Source: Candidatus Pyrohabitans jungbluthii (GTDB taxonomy: Archaea; Hydrothermarchaeota; Hydrothermarchaeia; Hydrothermarchaeales; BMS3B). Taken from it: a DNA stretch of 64,000 bases. The stretch lies in the NCBI GenBank assembly GCA_002010065.2, contig MTMD02000008.1:62001-126000 (forward strand), given 5' to 3'. The position numbers were made by a program, and so were the translations under genes. This document shows positions 16,494 to 25,127 of this stretch, piece after piece. Position 1 is the first letter of the stretch, and each line of letters begins with the position of its first letter. The notes under the pieces are model-generated. The model was given only the letters and a program-made list of their open reading frames with translations, searched no databases and was not told the origin of the DNA.

Positions 16494-18077
16494 CTATCTG
16501 GAATTTCTTACCTGCCTGCTCAGCCACCTCACAAAGCGACGCATCTTCTTCTCCCGGGCGAGCTCAGCGTAAAGGTAAGCCTCATCCTTTGTACCCTCTG
16601 CAATCAATATAACCACCCTGCCCACGTCGCTCCTCCCGGTTCTCCCACGGCGCTGAATCGCCCGAATCTCGCTGGGCACGGGCTCATAAAAAATTACCAG
16701 GTCAACGCTGGGTATGTCCAACCCTTCCTCTGCAACGCTGCTGGCGACGAGAACGTTGGCTTCGCCCCGCCTGAAGCGTTCTAGCGCCTCGCTCTGGGTG
16801 CGCTGGTTCATCCCCCGTTCTTCGCCCCGGCTCGCCTGCCCTACGAAGCGTATGGCTTTTATGCCTTCGCCACGAAGCCTGTCCACGACTGTAGCGATAG
16901 TGTCGCGATACTGCACAAAAATTATGATAAGTGAGTCCGGCTTCTCCCGCAGCTGGCGCTTAACCAGATCCACCAGCGCTTCCAGCTTAACATGACTCTC
17001 CTCTGTGCTCTGAAGCTTTTCCAGCGCTTCGCTCAATCTCGAGTCTGAGAGGAAAAGCCTCTCGCCCCGCGAAGGCTTGGACTTATTCTTAAGCCTCTCA
17101 ACATATGCAAGCGCTGGCTTTGCTCCCTGAGTCTCTATTAACTCAAGAAGGTTGAAGGCATGCAGCGCGGCGGTCTGCATCAACAGCGCTGAGAAGAGAT
17201 AACCCTTATTTTTACTCCTACCCAGCCTCCCCCTTATCTCGTTGCCCAGCTCTATTATATCCTTCTTCGAAACGTAGCGCGCCTTTTTATAGCTCAGGAA
17301 TCCCATCCGCTGAAGCTTTGTGACATTATCCTCCAAAAACGCTTTCACGAGTTGCGCCGCTTCCTTTAACTCCTCAGGCAGTTTTACTTTATGCCAGTGG
17401 ATTTTCACCTCCTTGACATAGCTGCGCACATCGCCATCGCTGGGTAAGCGTGCTTCAACCTGTGCGATTTTGAGATTTTTCAACACCTCCTCTATCTTCT
17501 CTTTGTCTCCCCCAGGAGAAGCGGTAAGCCCCAGAATTAAGCCATCGTAACGCTGCGCAATTTTAACATAGGCGTAGTCGCCCACGCTTCTGTGCGCCTC
17601 ATCAAAGATAACCAGCGCCACATCGCTGAGGTCGTAGAGCTTTGACTCCAGGTCGTTAAACACCGTCTGAGGGGTGGCGAAGACCACACGGCTGTGCCTC
17701 CACGCATGGGCGCGCTTCTTCGCAGGTTGCTCGCCCGTAAAGACTGCCATCTCATCTTCGCGAAGCTTCATAAAGCGCCTGAAGCTCTCGTGGTGCTGCT
17801 TCACCAGCGGCTTTGTGGGCGCGAGGAATAGCACCTTTCCCCTGGAGAGCGCATCTAAAGCCACGAGCAGTGCAATCACAGTTTTACCAAGCCCTGTGGG
17901 AAGCACCACTAGGGTGTTGCCCTTCTTTGCGCTCTCTGCTATGACAAGCTGATACTCCCTCGCCTGGAGAGTGCGTTCTTTAAGCAATGGGTGCTCTACA
18001 TAGCCTTCTTCCGCTTCCTCTTCAGCTCTTTTCTCCTTAGCTTTGGCTGCAAACTCATCCAGGCGAAGCTGGTGCAT
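16494..18077 (-). CDS. hef: Hef-type (FANCM/Mph1) DNA helicase without nuclease domain
   Basis: 527 residues from the ATG at 18075-18077. A longer frame exists, but it would read through the RNase P RNA gene on the opposite strand. Motifs: VLPTGLGKTVIALLV, DEAHR, LTASPGG, FVQYRDTIATVVDRL, VASSVAEEGLDIPSVDLVIFYEPVPS and QRRGRTGR, all characteristic of the Hef/FANCM helicase and its fork-remodelling role. Classical euryarchaeal Hef continues with an XPF-type nuclease and HhH; here the chain stops after the helicase (RWLSRQVRNSR), so the nuclease is absent or encoded elsewhere. The deacetylase/epimerase gene follows 36 bases on. Confidence 0.88.
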   Translation of the reverse strand: MHQLRLDEFAAKAKEKRAEEEAEEGYVEHPLLKERTLQAREYQLVIAESAKKGNTLVVLPTGLGKTVIALLVALDALSRGKVLFLAPTKPLVKQHHESFRRFMKLREDEMAVFTGEQPAKKRAHAWRHSRVVFATPQTVFNDLESKLYDLSDVALVIFDEAHRSVGDYAYVKIAQRYDGLILGLTASPGGDKEKIEEVLKNLKIAQVEARLPSDGDVRSYVKEVKIHWHKVKLPEELKEAAQLVKAFLEDNVTKLQRMGFLSYKKARYVSKKDIIELGNEIRGRLGRSKNKGYLFSALLMQTAALHAFNLLELIETQGAKPALAYVERLKNKSKPSRGERLFLSDSRLSEALEKLQSTEESHVKLEALVDLVKRQLREKPDSLIIIFVQYRDTIATVVDRLRGEGIKAIRFVGQASRGEERGMNQRTQSEALERFRRGEANVLVASSVAEEGLDIPSVDLVIFYEPVPSEIRAIQRRGRTGRSDVGRVVILIAEGTKDEAYLYAELAREKKMRRFVRWLSRQVRNSR

Positions 18078-18097
18078 GGCATTACTTTGGCTGCGGT

Positions 18098-18105
18098 AAA
18101 TATAG
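18098..18105 (+). promoter_or_regulatory. Probable TATA box of the RNase P RNA gene
   Basis: AAATATAG lies about 28-35 bases before the first paired base of the RNA at 18133. It sits just inside the 5' untranslated region of the divergent helicase gene. A second AT-rich stretch, TTTATAAAT, abuts the RNA start and would be too close. Confidence 0.4.
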
Positions 18106-18132
18106 CCCTTGTTAGTCTTTCTCTTTATAAAT

Positions 18133-18491
18133 GCCGAGCCGGAGGGCAGCTTACGCTCCTCCTTGGGAGGAGTGAGGAAACTCCGCCCATCTCCGCGGGA
18201 CCCGGGGGGCGCAAGCCCCGCGCCGAGAGGCGCAGCTCTGGAGCAGAAACGATACGCCGCGCAGGTGCGCCATGAGGCTGAAAAGCCGAGCTTGCCCTGC
18301 GATGGCGGTGAAACGGCCATCTCCGGGGATGCAAGCCCAAAAGGAGGCGTAACGCGACCCGCGGCGTGCCTCGGGTAGGGCGCTCAGACGAATGCTGCCG
18401 TAGGAACCACCCCTTAGATATGGGGGTGTAGAGAGGGGGCAGAGCCCCCTTCTGGTTCCTATAACAGAAGGCGGGTTACTCCCGGCACGGC
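18133..18491 (+). ncRNA. rnpB: RNase P RNA
   Basis: Conserved CR-I sequence GAGGAAACTCCGCCC follows P2/P3 near the 5' end, and the CR-V sequence ACAGAAGGCGGGTTACT closes the 3' end, the classical pair of RNase P landmarks. The termini pair as helix P1: GCCGAGCCGGAG at 18133 with CTCCCGGCACGGC ending at 18491. Internal GC-rich hairpins fit an archaeal type A-like RNA of about 359 bases. It is the catalytic RNA that trims tRNA 5' ends. Ends are placed from the P1 helix and could shift by a few bases. Confidence 0.93.
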
Positions 18492-18542
18492 ACCTTTCTT
18501 TCTCACGGCAACTTTTTATTTAACCGCGCCAAAATTACTCCC

Positions 18543-19160
18543 ATGGATATAAAGACCCTGAGGGAGGCTCTGCGAAGGGAGAAGATGTCTCCCTACCTTC
18601 AGGAGCTTGGCAGGGACTTCTACCGCGAGGCTCAGAAGCTTTTTGAAAGGATGCTGGAAGATTATAAGGCTGCAAAGGACTCTGACCTGACGCAGCTATC
18701 TCTAAAGCTGGCGGAGCTGGAGAATCTCAAAAACATGATAAACGACCTTTATGAAACAAGGGAGCGCAAGATTGTGTCCAGTGCTCTGTACTATGTAAAG
18801 TCTGGCGAAGAGGTTGAGTTTGACAACCTTACCGAAGAAGAGGAAGCTCTACTCAGGGAGATTATACGTGTTATCAAAGCGAGCAGAGAAAAAGTGCTCA
18901 CTGGATTTGTAAAAGGGAGAACTGGGGAGAGAGTCGAGGAAAGAAGGGAAGAGGGTAGAAAAGAAATAAGAGAAGAGAAGCGCGGAGAGATACCATTTAT
19001 CACAGTGAGGATTCTCAAGGACTTACCCTCGCTGGTTGGGGTGGATGGGAAAATTTACGGAGACTTCAAGGCTGAGGATGTGGTAACTCTCCCTGAGCCG
19101 AACGCAAAGATTCTTGTTAAGCGTGGAGACGCTGAGCTGATCTCAGTCGGAGACTCATGA
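18543..19160 (+). CDS. gins51: DNA replication GINS complex subunit (Gins51/Gins15)
   Basis: 205 residues. A helical A-domain (~1-115) with MSPYLQELGRDFYREAQKLF is joined by a charged Arg/Glu-rich linker (~125-150) to a small B-domain (FITVRILKDLPSLVGVDGKIYGDFKAEDVVTLPEPNAKIL), the layout of archaeal Gins51. GINS joins MCM and the Cdc45-like protein in the replicative helicase. A TATA-like CTTTTTATTTAA at 18512-18523 lies so close to the ATG that the mRNA is probably leaderless. It is the first gene after rnpB. Confidence 0.88.
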   Translation: MDIKTLREALRREKMSPYLQELGRDFYREAQKLFERMLEDYKAAKDSDLTQLSLKLAELENLKNMINDLYETRERKIVSSALYYVKSGEEVEFDNLTEEEEALLREIIRVIKASREKVLTGFVKGRTGERVEERREEGRKEIREEKRGEIPFITVRILKDLPSLVGVDGKIYGDFKAEDVVTLPEPNAKILVKRGDAELISVGDS

Positions 19161-19207
19161 GATTCTTTTTTGTTTCGCAGAATAACAGCCACGCTAAAAC
19201 CGATAAC

Positions 19208-19215
19208 TTTATATT
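19208..19215 (+). promoter_or_regulatory. TATA box of the fwd operon
   Basis: TTTATATT lies 19-26 bases before the ATG at 19234, implying a leaderless or nearly leaderless transcript for the six-gene fwd unit. No other strong promoter-like sequence was seen before the downstream genes, which are packed with overlaps or gaps of a few bases. Confidence 0.55.
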
Positions 19216-19233
19216 TATCCCACATGAAAAATC

Positions 19234-20118
19234 ATGACAAATGTTAATGTAAACTTAGGCTATACCGGCTGCGGTGGTATCATGCAGGACGACGAGCTTG
19301 GTTATTTCCTCAAGGTGAGAGAAAAAGAGACCTTCTTCAGGCGTGAATCTGCCCGGGAGACGAGGGAGCTCAGGTACAACGCTGAGGCGTGCGTAGGCTG
19401 TGGGCTGTGTTATGAAGCCTGCCCCGTAAAGGCTATAAAGCTTGGCCCCACGGGTGCAATAGCAAGGGGTTTAATTGATGCGCCACCTATTGAGATAGAT
19501 GCGGAGCGCTGCGTTCTCTGTGGAGTGTGCAGCGCCGTTTGCATGTTCAACGCCATCGATGTGAGCGTTAATGGTACCTCTGTGAGAGGAAACCCCGAGT
19601 ATCCAAACTTCCTTCGCGCCTTCGTGTTCAACCAAGATAAATGCAAAATGAAGGACGAGAGCAAGGGCGAAGCCTGCGACGAGTGCAAGCGTGCCTGCCC
19701 CAGAGAGGCGATAACCTTCGCCGGCATTATTGAGAGAGGTGGGAAGAAAATAAACACCATAGAGCGGGACGAGGCGAAGTGCGTTTTCTGCTCTTCCTGC
19801 AGCGAAGCGTGTCCCACTCAAGCGATAGCTGTGGAGAAAGTGTTCGAGGGCGAGGTGAGGGTGGACCACGACACCTGCACCGGCTGCGCTTCCTGCGTTG
19901 AGATATGCCCCACTCGGGCAATGCATATGCCACGAGGTGCTCCCTGGGAAAAATCACCCAAGGTGGAGGTTCGCGAGCAGGTGTGCATCTACTGCGGCGC
20001 GTGCGAGCATGTTTGCCCTGTGAACGCGATTGAAGTGGAGCGCACCAAGGTGAACTACTCGCGAGGTGAGGAGCGCTCCTGGACAAAGAAGTGGGAAAAG
20101 ATATTCCGCGAGCTGTGA
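19234..20118 (+). CDS. Polyferredoxin (FwdF-like), six [4Fe-4S] motifs
   Basis: 294 residues. Cysteine clusters are CVGCGLCYEACPV, CVLCGVCSAVCMF, a spread motif ending CDECKRACPR, CVFCSSCSEACPT, CTGCASCVEICPT and CIYCGACEHVCPV, enough for about six [4Fe-4S] centres. It begins the formylmethanofuran dehydrogenase operon and probably carries low-potential electrons to the FwdB active site, as FwdF does in methanogens. It is followed four bases later by a second ferredoxin gene. Confidence 0.88.
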   Translation: MTNVNVNLGYTGCGGIMQDDELGYFLKVREKETFFRRESARETRELRYNAEACVGCGLCYEACPVKAIKLGPTGAIARGLIDAPPIEIDAERCVLCGVCSAVCMFNAIDVSVNGTSVRGNPEYPNFLRAFVFNQDKCKMKDESKGEACDECKRACPREAITFAGIIERGGKKINTIERDEAKCVFCSSCSEACPTQAIAVEKVFEGEVRVDHDTCTGCASCVEICPTRAMHMPRGAPWEKSPKVEVREQVCIYCGACEHVCPVNAIEVERTKVNYSRGEERSWTKKWEKIFREL

Positions 20119-20122
20119 TAGT

Positions 20123-20806
20123 ATGAGCTTCAAGCTTGAGATTGACCCGGAAGCCTGCCAGGGCTGTGGGAATTGCATCGTCGTGTGCCCTGTTAATGCA
20201 CTTAGCGATAGCGTAGCTGGTGGACGAGGAGACAGTGAGGATCGAAACTTTGGCGTTAAGGTAGGTGCTGTGCAGATATACGACCCGGAGTTCTGCACAG
20301 GCTGCGGAACCTGCGTGAATACCTGCGGCTATGAGGCGATAACGCTGAAGGCTGAGGTTGCGGAAGAGAGCAGGAAGGAGAAGGTGAAGATAGACGCCTT
20401 GCCTGCGACGGGTGACAAAGCGGAGGTTCTTAAGCTCATTGAGCGTGAGGGACCCCTCAGCATAGCTGAGATTGCTGAGAGGCTGGGTATTCCGCCGGCG
20501 AAGGCCGCAAGTGCTGTTTTTGCTCTGAAGAATGAGAACAAGGTATTCGAGTATGAAAAGCAGAGCGACGGACTAAGAGAGTGGTACACATACTCCACAA
20601 AGCCGCCGGCGAAAAAGGAAGAGGAGAAGAAGGAAGAGGCAGCTGCAGTTGTAAAAGTTGATCCGGCTAAGGCAAGGCGTGTGAGGCAGAGTCTTGCTAC
20701 TACGCTCGAGTCCTTCGATGTGGTTAAGATAAGGTTTCTGATAGAGACGGGCAAGCTGGACAAGGCTATTGAGGAGCTGGTGAGCCGGGTAAAGGAGGAG
20801 GCGTAA
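20123..20806 (+). CDS. Two-cluster ferredoxin fused to a winged helix (FwdG-like)
   Basis: 227 residues from ATG 20123. Residues 12-24 (CQGCGNCIVVCPV) and 58-70 (CTGCGTCVNTCGY) are two [4Fe-4S] motifs; the second lacks the proline. Residues ~98-158 look like a winged helix (VLKLIEREGPLSIAEIAERL, VFALKNENKVFEYEKQSDG). A Lys/Glu/Ala-rich linker and a helical tail (~190-227) follow. A DNA-binding-like or protein-docking domain on an fwd ferredoxin is unusual. It could be a redox-sensing regulator or simply a tethering module. It sits between the polyferredoxin and fwdD genes with gaps of four and one bases. Confidence 0.75.
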   Translation: MSFKLEIDPEACQGCGNCIVVCPVNALSDSVAGGRGDSEDRNFGVKVGAVQIYDPEFCTGCGTCVNTCGYEAITLKAEVAEESRKEKVKIDALPATGDKAEVLKLIEREGPLSIAEIAERLGIPPAKAASAVFALKNENKVFEYEKQSDGLREWYTYSTKPPAKKEEEKKEEAAAVVKVDPAKARRVRQSLATTLESFDVVKIRFLIETGKLDKAIEELVSRVKEEA

Positions 20807-20807
20807 C

Positions 20808-21203
20808 ATGGAGATCACGCTAATAACCGGTAGAACTGTGGCGCAAGGCGAGGCCATGGAGAAGGGGAAAATCGGAGAGGGCTTTACGAAAGCATGCGCT
20901 GTTATCGAGCTTGACCCTGAGGACATGAGCAAGCTTGGAGCATACGAGGGCGACGAGGTAAGGGTGAAAACCGACTCGGGTGAGGTTGTGGTGGTGGCGA
21001 AGAAATCCAGCTCAGCCCCTCATCCCGGGGTTGCATTTATACCTATGGGGCCCTGGGCGAATGTAATCGTGGGCGGCGATACAGAGAGCACAGGTATGCC
21101 ACCCTTCAAGGGCACAAAAGCGGAGATTACCCTCGCTAAAGGGGAGCGTGTGCTGAGCGCAGCCGAGCTGGTGGCCCAGATTTACACCAAGGATAAGGAG
21201 TGA
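20808..21203 (+). CDS. fwdD: Formylmethanofuran dehydrogenase subunit D
   Basis: 131 residues matching the molybdopterin-dinucleotide-binding domain that forms subunit D: LITGRTVAQGEAMEKGK near the start, YEGDEVRVKTDSGEVVV in the beta-barrel core and GVAFIPMGPWANVIV. It pairs with FwdB to hold the tungsto- or molybdopterin cofactor; sequence alone does not tell which metal is used. It starts one base after the previous stop, and fwdB begins almost at its own stop codon. Confidence 0.93.
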   Translation: MEITLITGRTVAQGEAMEKGKIGEGFTKACAVIELDPEDMSKLGAYEGDEVRVKTDSGEVVVVAKKSSSAPHPGVAFIPMGPWANVIVGGDTESTGMPPFKGTKAEITLAKGERVLSAAELVAQIYTKDKE

Positions 21204-21208
21204 GGCTC

Positions 21209-22540
21209 ATGCAAAGATATACCGACGTGATATGCAGCTTTTGCGGCACCCTCTGCGATGATATAGAGGTTGTGGTGGAGGATAATAAGATCGTCGATGT
21301 GAAGCACGCGTGCAGAATAGGCACGGCGAAGTTCCTGGCGAGTAACGACTATGAGCACCGCCTTCTTAAGCCTATGGTGAGGAAGAATGGCAAGCTCGTG
21401 GAAGTGAGCCTTGACGAAGCCATTGAGGAAGCTGCCAGGATTCTTAAAGACGCAACCAAGCCCCTGCTCTACGGGTGGAGTAGCACCAGCTGTGAGGCTC
21501 ATTCTGTTGGTGTAGAGCTTGCGGAGGAGTTAGGTGGAGTTATAGACAACACCACTACGGTATGCCACGGTCCCAGTGTGCTGGCTATACATGACGCTGG
21601 TTACATAAGCTGCACTCTGGGTGAGGTTAAGAATCGTGCTGATTTGATAATCTACTGGGGCGCCAACCCAATGCACGGGCATCCGCGCCACCTCTCGCGC
21701 TATTCCATATTTCCGCGCGGCTACTTCCGCGAGCGCGGACAGCAAGATCGCGAGCTTATTGTTATAGATGTGCGCAAAACCGACACAGCGAAGATAGCCA
21801 ACAAGTTCATAAAGGTGAACTACGGCGAGGACTACGAACTGATCTCGGCGCTGCGCAAGGTTGTTAATGGCGGCGAGCTTCGCGAAGAGAGCGTTGCAGG
21901 CGTCCCCAGAGAGGAGATAATCGCCCTGGCGGAGAAGATGAAGAATGCGCAGTTCGGCGTACTCTTCTTCGGCATGGGGCTTACGCAGAGCTACGGCAGG
22001 CACCGCAACATAGACAATGCGATTAACCTCGTGCGTGACCTGAATGCTCACACAAAGTTTGTGATTATGGCGATGCGCGGGCATTACAACGTTACAGGCT
22101 TCAACGAGGTGCTCAGCTGGCAGGCAGGTTTCCCATATGCTGTGGATTTCGGCAGGGGCTATGCGTGGTACAACCCCGGCGAGACCACAGCCAACGACGT
22201 GCTGCAGCGCGGCGAATGCGACGCCGCGCTGATCATCGCCAGCGACCCTGTCTCACACTTCCCGAGGAAGAGTATAGAACACCTTGCTAGAATACCCTTC
22301 ATAGCCATAGATATACACCCCACGCCGACGACGCAGCTTGCGGATGTAGTTATTCCAAGCGCCATCGCGGGCATAGAGGTGGAAGGTACCGCTTACCGTA
22401 TGGACGCCGTGCCCCTGAGGCTTAGAAAGGTTAAGGAGCCTCCCGAAGGTGTGCTCAGCGACGTTGAAATACTCCGCCGCATCCTTGCCAGAGTGAGGGG
22501 CGAGGAGGCGCTCACGGCGAAGGCGGAGGTGGCAAAATGA
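21209..22540 (+). CDS. fwdB: Formylmethanofuran dehydrogenase catalytic subunit B
   Basis: 443 residues from ATG 21209, chosen because GGAG (21197-21200) lies eight bases upstream; a GTG at 21200 is possible. The N-terminal cluster CSFCGTLCDD with a later HAC binds [4Fe-4S]. The metal-ligating residue is the cysteine of TTVCHGPSV (Cys119), so this is a Cys rather than a selenocysteine enzyme. It reduces CO2 to formate at the W/Mo centre, or the reverse, for methanofuran formylation. The 3' end overlaps fwdA by ATGA. Confidence 0.95.
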   Translation: MQRYTDVICSFCGTLCDDIEVVVEDNKIVDVKHACRIGTAKFLASNDYEHRLLKPMVRKNGKLVEVSLDEAIEEAARILKDATKPLLYGWSSTSCEAHSVGVELAEELGGVIDNTTTVCHGPSVLAIHDAGYISCTLGEVKNRADLIIYWGANPMHGHPRHLSRYSIFPRGYFRERGQQDRELIVIDVRKTDTAKIANKFIKVNYGEDYELISALRKVVNGGELREESVAGVPREEIIALAEKMKNAQFGVLFFGMGLTQSYGRHRNIDNAINLVRDLNAHTKFVIMAMRGHYNVTGFNEVLSWQAGFPYAVDFGRGYAWYNPGETTANDVLQRGECDAALIIASDPVSHFPRKSIEHLARIPFIAIDIHPTPTTQLADVVIPSAIAGIEVEGTAYRMDAVPLRLRKVKEPPEGVLSDVEILRRILARVRGEEALTAKAEVAK

Positions 22541-24243
22541 GTGGGCTCATCTTGAAGAACGGTTACGTTTACGACCCCCTCAACGGCATTAAGGGGGAGA
22601 AGATGGACATCTGCATAGAGAACGGGAAGATTGTGGAAGAGGTTAGCGATGCAAAGGTTATCGACTGCTCGGGTAAGGTGGTAATGCCTGGCGGAGTGGA
22701 GATACACAGCCACCTAGCGGGGGGCAAGGTGAACGTCGGTAGGATGCTTCGTCCTGAGGACCACCTCAAGAATGTTTACCCCAAGACGAAGCTCACCCGT
22801 GCGGCGAACGGCTATTCCACGCCGTCAACCTTCCTCACAGGCTACCTCTATGCGAAGCTGGGCTATACCACCGCCTTTACCGCGGCTCTACCCCCGCTCA
22901 TGGCAAGGCATACCCACGAGGAGCTTCACGACATACCTATGCTGGACAAGGGCGCGCTTACGCTGATGGGCAACAACTGGTTTATAATGCGCTACCTGAA
23001 GCGTGGTGATGTTGAGCTTGCCGCCGCCTTCGTTGCGTGGCTGCTCAAGGCAGTAAAGGGCTACGCGATAAAGGTTGTGAACCCGGGTGGAGGAGAAGCC
23101 TGGGGCTGGGGTAGAGACGTTCGCAGCCTAGACGACCCAGTGCCCCACTTCGATATAACACCCAGGGAAATAATCTCCGGTCTTGTTAAAGTTAATGAGA
23201 TGCTCGCCCTGCCGCACAGCATCCATCTGCACGCGAATAACCTGGGCAGAGTGGGCAATTTCGCCACGACGCTTGAAACAATGCAGGTGCCCAATGGCAC
23301 AAAACCTGCTCGCGAGAGACAGGTACTCCAGCTTACCCATGCCCAGTTCCACTCCTATGGTGGTGATTCGTGGAAGAACTTCGCCTCCGAGGCGGAGAGC
23401 ATAGCTAAGGCGGTGAACAGCAACGAGAATGTTATAATAGACATTGGACAGGTGGTCTTCGGCGACACAACGACGATGACCGCCGACGGGCCGATGGAGT
23501 ATTACCTTTCTTCCCTTACCGGCTTGAAGTGGGCAAACAAGAATATAGAGCTTGAGACATCGCCAGGGGTTACACCCTTCGTGTACTCAAAGCGCAGCCC
23601 GGTCTCGGCGGTGCAGTGGGCGGTAGGTTTAGAACTGGCGCTCCATATCAACGACGCCTGGAAGGTTCTGCTTACCACCGACCACCCCAATGGTGCGCCC
23701 TTCTTCAAGTACCCGACGATTATAGCGTGGCTTATGAGCAGCAAGTATAGGGAAGAGACGATGAAGGAAGTGCACAGCGCTGCACAGAAGAACACCACCC
23801 TCGCGACCATCGACAGAGAGTACGACTTCTATGAGATTGCGACGATAACCCGCGCGGGGCAGGCGAAGAGCCTCGGGATACAGGAGACGAAGGGACATCT
23901 TGGCGTGGGTGCTGATGCGGATGTAGCTGTGTATGACATTAATCCTGAGGAGATCGACCCAAGCAGGGACTACAAGCTCATTGAGGAGAAATTCGCCCGC
24001 ACCAGCTACACCATAAAGGGTGGCGAGATTGTTGTGAAAGATGGCGAGATAGTTAAGGTGGTACAGGGTAAAACGCTGTACATCGACGCCCGCGTGGATG
24101 AGAGCCTCGAGCGGGAGGTCATGCGGGATATAGACTACTACTTCAAGCGCTTCTACAGCGTTAACTTGGCCAACTACCCGGTGCAGGAGGTTTACCTTAC
24201 CAACCCCACACCTGTGCAGATAGACGCCACTAATGTAAGGTGA
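22537..24243 (+). CDS. fwdA: Formylmethanofuran dehydrogenase subunit A (amidohydrolase)
   Basis: 568 residues of the amidohydrolase fold. The binuclear metal site is seen as H57-x-H59 in EIHSHLAGG, a probable carboxylated lysine at about 179 (YAIKVVNPGG), later HLHANN and LTHAQFHSYGG histidines and the terminal aspartate in TTDHPNGAP. It condenses formate from FwdB with methanofuran. It is coupled to fwdB by a four-base overlap and followed after four bases by fwdC. Confidence 0.96.
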   Translation: MSGLILKNGYVYDPLNGIKGEKMDICIENGKIVEEVSDAKVIDCSGKVVMPGGVEIHSHLAGGKVNVGRMLRPEDHLKNVYPKTKLTRAANGYSTPSTFLTGYLYAKLGYTTAFTAALPPLMARHTHEELHDIPMLDKGALTLMGNNWFIMRYLKRGDVELAAAFVAWLLKAVKGYAIKVVNPGGGEAWGWGRDVRSLDDPVPHFDITPREIISGLVKVNEMLALPHSIHLHANNLGRVGNFATTLETMQVPNGTKPARERQVLQLTHAQFHSYGGDSWKNFASEAESIAKAVNSNENVIIDIGQVVFGDTTTMTADGPMEYYLSSLTGLKWANKNIELETSPGVTPFVYSKRSPVSAVQWAVGLELALHINDAWKVLLTTDHPNGAPFFKYPTIIAWLMSSKYREETMKEVHSAAQKNTTLATIDREYDFYEIATITRAGQAKSLGIQETKGHLGVGADADVAVYDINPEEIDPSRDYKLIEEKFARTSYTIKGGEIVVKDGEIVKVVQGKTLYIDARVDESLEREVMRDIDYYFKRFYSVNLANYPVQEVYLTNPTPVQIDATNVR

Positions 24244-24247
24244 TAGG

Positions 24248-25036
24248 ATGAAGGAGGTTGTGCTTACCCCAAAGGAGCAGCCGAGCTATGGCTTAATCGC
24301 CGAGTGCATAAGTTGCGATGTGTTTGCCGGAAAAAGCATCGACGAGATTAAGGCTCTGCCCGTGTATTACGGCAATAAGCAGGGCGAGCTGGGAGACTTC
24401 TTTGAGATTAGTGGGGAGGTGGCGAGCAGCGCTGAGGAGCAGCGCATAGTTATAGCAGGGGACGTGCCCAAGACGCGCTGGATAGGTAAGGAGATGAGCG
24501 CCGGCGAGATTGTGGTTAAGGGCAGCGCAGAGATGTACGTCGGTGCCTGGATGCGCGGAGGTAAGATTATCGTGGAAGGCAATGTTGGCGCCTTCTCTGG
24601 CATGCTGATGCAGGGCGGCGAGCTTTACGTTAAGGGCAACGCTGGGGATTATCTGGGCTGCTCCTACCGCGGTGAGTGGCGCGGCATGCGGGGCGGCACG
24701 ATAATTGTCGAGGGCAATGCAGGCATGGAGGTAGGGCAGAACCTCAATGGAGGCAGAATTTTCGTAAAGGGTAGTGTGGAGAGCTTCGCCGGCGTGAGGA
24801 TGAAGAAGGGTCTGCTCGTGGTCGGCTCCGCTACTGATCGCGTGGGAGCGCAAATGGTGGGAGGCACCATAGTGGTACTGGGAAACGTTTTAAGGCTGCT
24901 CCCAAGCTTTGACCCCGCTGGCGAGGTGGAGAATCCAAGCGTCGCTGACGAGAGCTTTGAAGGTGTGTTTAACAAGTACACCGGCGACCACGCTGAGAGG
25001 CACGCGAAGGGCGTGCTTTACGTGAGGAAGGAGTAG
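24248..25036 (+). CDS. fwdC: Formylmethanofuran dehydrogenase subunit C
   Basis: 262 residues of the glutamate-synthase alpha-C-like beta-helix, visible as repeating G-x-x-x-G units: MYVGAWMRGGKIIVEGNVGAFSG, LMQGGELYVKGNAGDYLG, MRGGTIIVEGNAG and LNGGRIFVKGSVESF. FwdC is the structural platform bridging FwdA and FwdB. It is the last gene of the operon and is followed by a hairpin terminator. Confidence 0.94.
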   Translation: MKEVVLTPKEQPSYGLIAECISCDVFAGKSIDEIKALPVYYGNKQGELGDFFEISGEVASSAEEQRIVIAGDVPKTRWIGKEMSAGEIVVKGSAEMYVGAWMRGGKIIVEGNVGAFSGMLMQGGELYVKGNAGDYLGCSYRGEWRGMRGGTIIVEGNAGMEVGQNLNGGRIFVKGSVESFAGVRMKKGLLVVGSATDRVGAQMVGGTIVVLGNVLRLLPSFDPAGEVENPSVADESFEGVFNKYTGDHAERHAKGVLYVRKE

Positions 25037-25061
25037 TTGAGAATCAGGCGAAGCTGTATCA

Positions 25062-25081
25062 AAAAGGTCTGAATACCTTTT
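25062..25081 (+). terminator. Hairpin terminator after fwdC
   Basis: AAAAGGT-CTGAAT-ACCTTTT is a perfect seven-base stem, followed by GCCCGCCTTTTTC with a T run. It lies 26 bases after the fwdC stop and about 47 bases before the convergent reverse gyrase stop, so it could serve both strands. Confidence 0.55.
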
Positions 25082-25127
25082 GCCCGCCTTTTTCATTTAT
25101 TTCCTTATTTGATTTTTACAAATTTAG

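Noticed and set aside
16494-18320. A longer 608-codon start for the Hef-type helicase
   Set aside because: The extra 81 codons lie antisense over the RNase P RNA and encode no helicase-like sequence; ATG 18077 starts just before the conserved part.
19471-19926. Antisense frames within the polyferredoxin gene
   Set aside because: They arise from GC-rich codon bias opposite a clear cysteine-motif protein.
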